Shown: positions 26,686-26,744 of the stretch, in pieces
Numbering within the stretch: position 1 is the stretch's first letter
Layout of the letters: every line of letters starts with the position of its first letter
DNA from: Deinococcus sp.
GTDB lineage: Bacteria > Deinococcota > Deinococci > Deinococcales > Deinococcaceae
NCBI RefSeq assembly: GCF_030523985.1
Contig: NZ_JAUNHK010000031.1
Location: 1 to 26,744 of the forward strand
Direction: 5' to 3'
DNA length: 26,744 bases
Translations under genes and position numbers: made by a program
Notes under the pieces: model-generated
What the model was told of the DNA's origin: nothing
The model's input: the letters and a program-made list of their open reading frames with translations, nothing else
Databases searched by the model: none

Positions 26686-26744
26686 TTATTCCAGGACCTT
26701 GGAAACGACGCCTGCGCCGACGGTACGGCCACCTTCGCGGATCG
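26686..26744 (-). CDS. tuf: Elongation factor Tu, C-terminal fragment (5' end outside window)
   Basis: The minus strand from the window edge encodes IREGGRTVGAGVVSKVLE and a TAA at 26686-26688. This is the universally conserved C-terminus of EF-Tu (R-E-G-G-R-T-V-G-A-G-V-V), domain 3, which holds aminoacyl-tRNA. The position at the head of rpmG-secE-nusG-rplKAJL matches the usual bacterial order. Confidence 0.95.
   Translation of the reverse strand, partial: IREGGRTVGAGVVSKVLE

Overview
The window is high-GC bacterial chromosome that I attribute to Deinococcus, most likely D. radiodurans. This rests on protein content (a TreS of the D. radiodurans type, a DinB-family protein, a type III glutamine synthetase, a ribosomal cluster ordered tuf-rpmG-secE-nusG-rplKA-rplJL) and on a recurrent start-site design: at least eight genes have a TANNNT -10 box ending only 5-7 nt before the start codon, the arrangement expected for leaderless mRNAs, which are common in Deinococcus. 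The species call comes from memory and was not checked by a search.

Layout. 1-116: C-terminus of a probable catalase and its terminator. 264-1483 (minus): three tightly coupled genes, a two-helix membrane protein with a winged-helix-like tail, a DinB-family protein and a small unknown. 1558-2111 (minus): rpmI-rplT with promoter and terminator but no infC. 2283-4782: DoxX-like protein (minus), M20 dipeptidase (plus), and purN (plus), whose ribosome-binding site lies in the arm of a cloverleaf-like intergenic repeat. 4856-8320: enoyl-CoA hydratase/isomerase, YD-repeat-like protein, DUF402 protein, tRNA-Ser(GGA) with its own promoter and terminator, and an MFS transporter. 8561-10958: a GntR/FCD regulator divergent from an FAD-dependent dehydrogenase, with a palindrome between them. 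11037-13741 (minus): a stand-alone B12-binding mutase subunit and glutamine synthetase III.

14051-17947 (plus): AAC(3)-like acetyltransferase, DUF1990 protein, ArsR-like regulator and trehalose synthase. 17958-18086 is a MITE-like element with inverted ends and a TA duplication. 18154-22088 (minus): a circularly permuted ATP-grasp protein with an unusual Gln/Ser-rich tail, coupled to an alpha-E protein, then a ParA-type ATPase overlapped by a previously easy-to-miss 36-residue single-membrane-segment protein. 22373-26744 (minus): the translation/transcription cluster tuf, LRV-repeat protein, rpmG, secE, nusG, rplK, rplA, rplJ, rplL, with separate promoters before rpmG and rplK and an L10-type leader before rplJ.

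Most of the window is ordinary housekeeping sequence. The parts that look least described are the ParA/mini-membrane-protein pair beside the ATP-grasp/alpha-E operon, the Q/S tail, the two structured intergenic repeats, the candidate operators upstream of the mutase subunit and glnA, and a promoter placed directly ahead of a terminator-like hairpin at rpmG.
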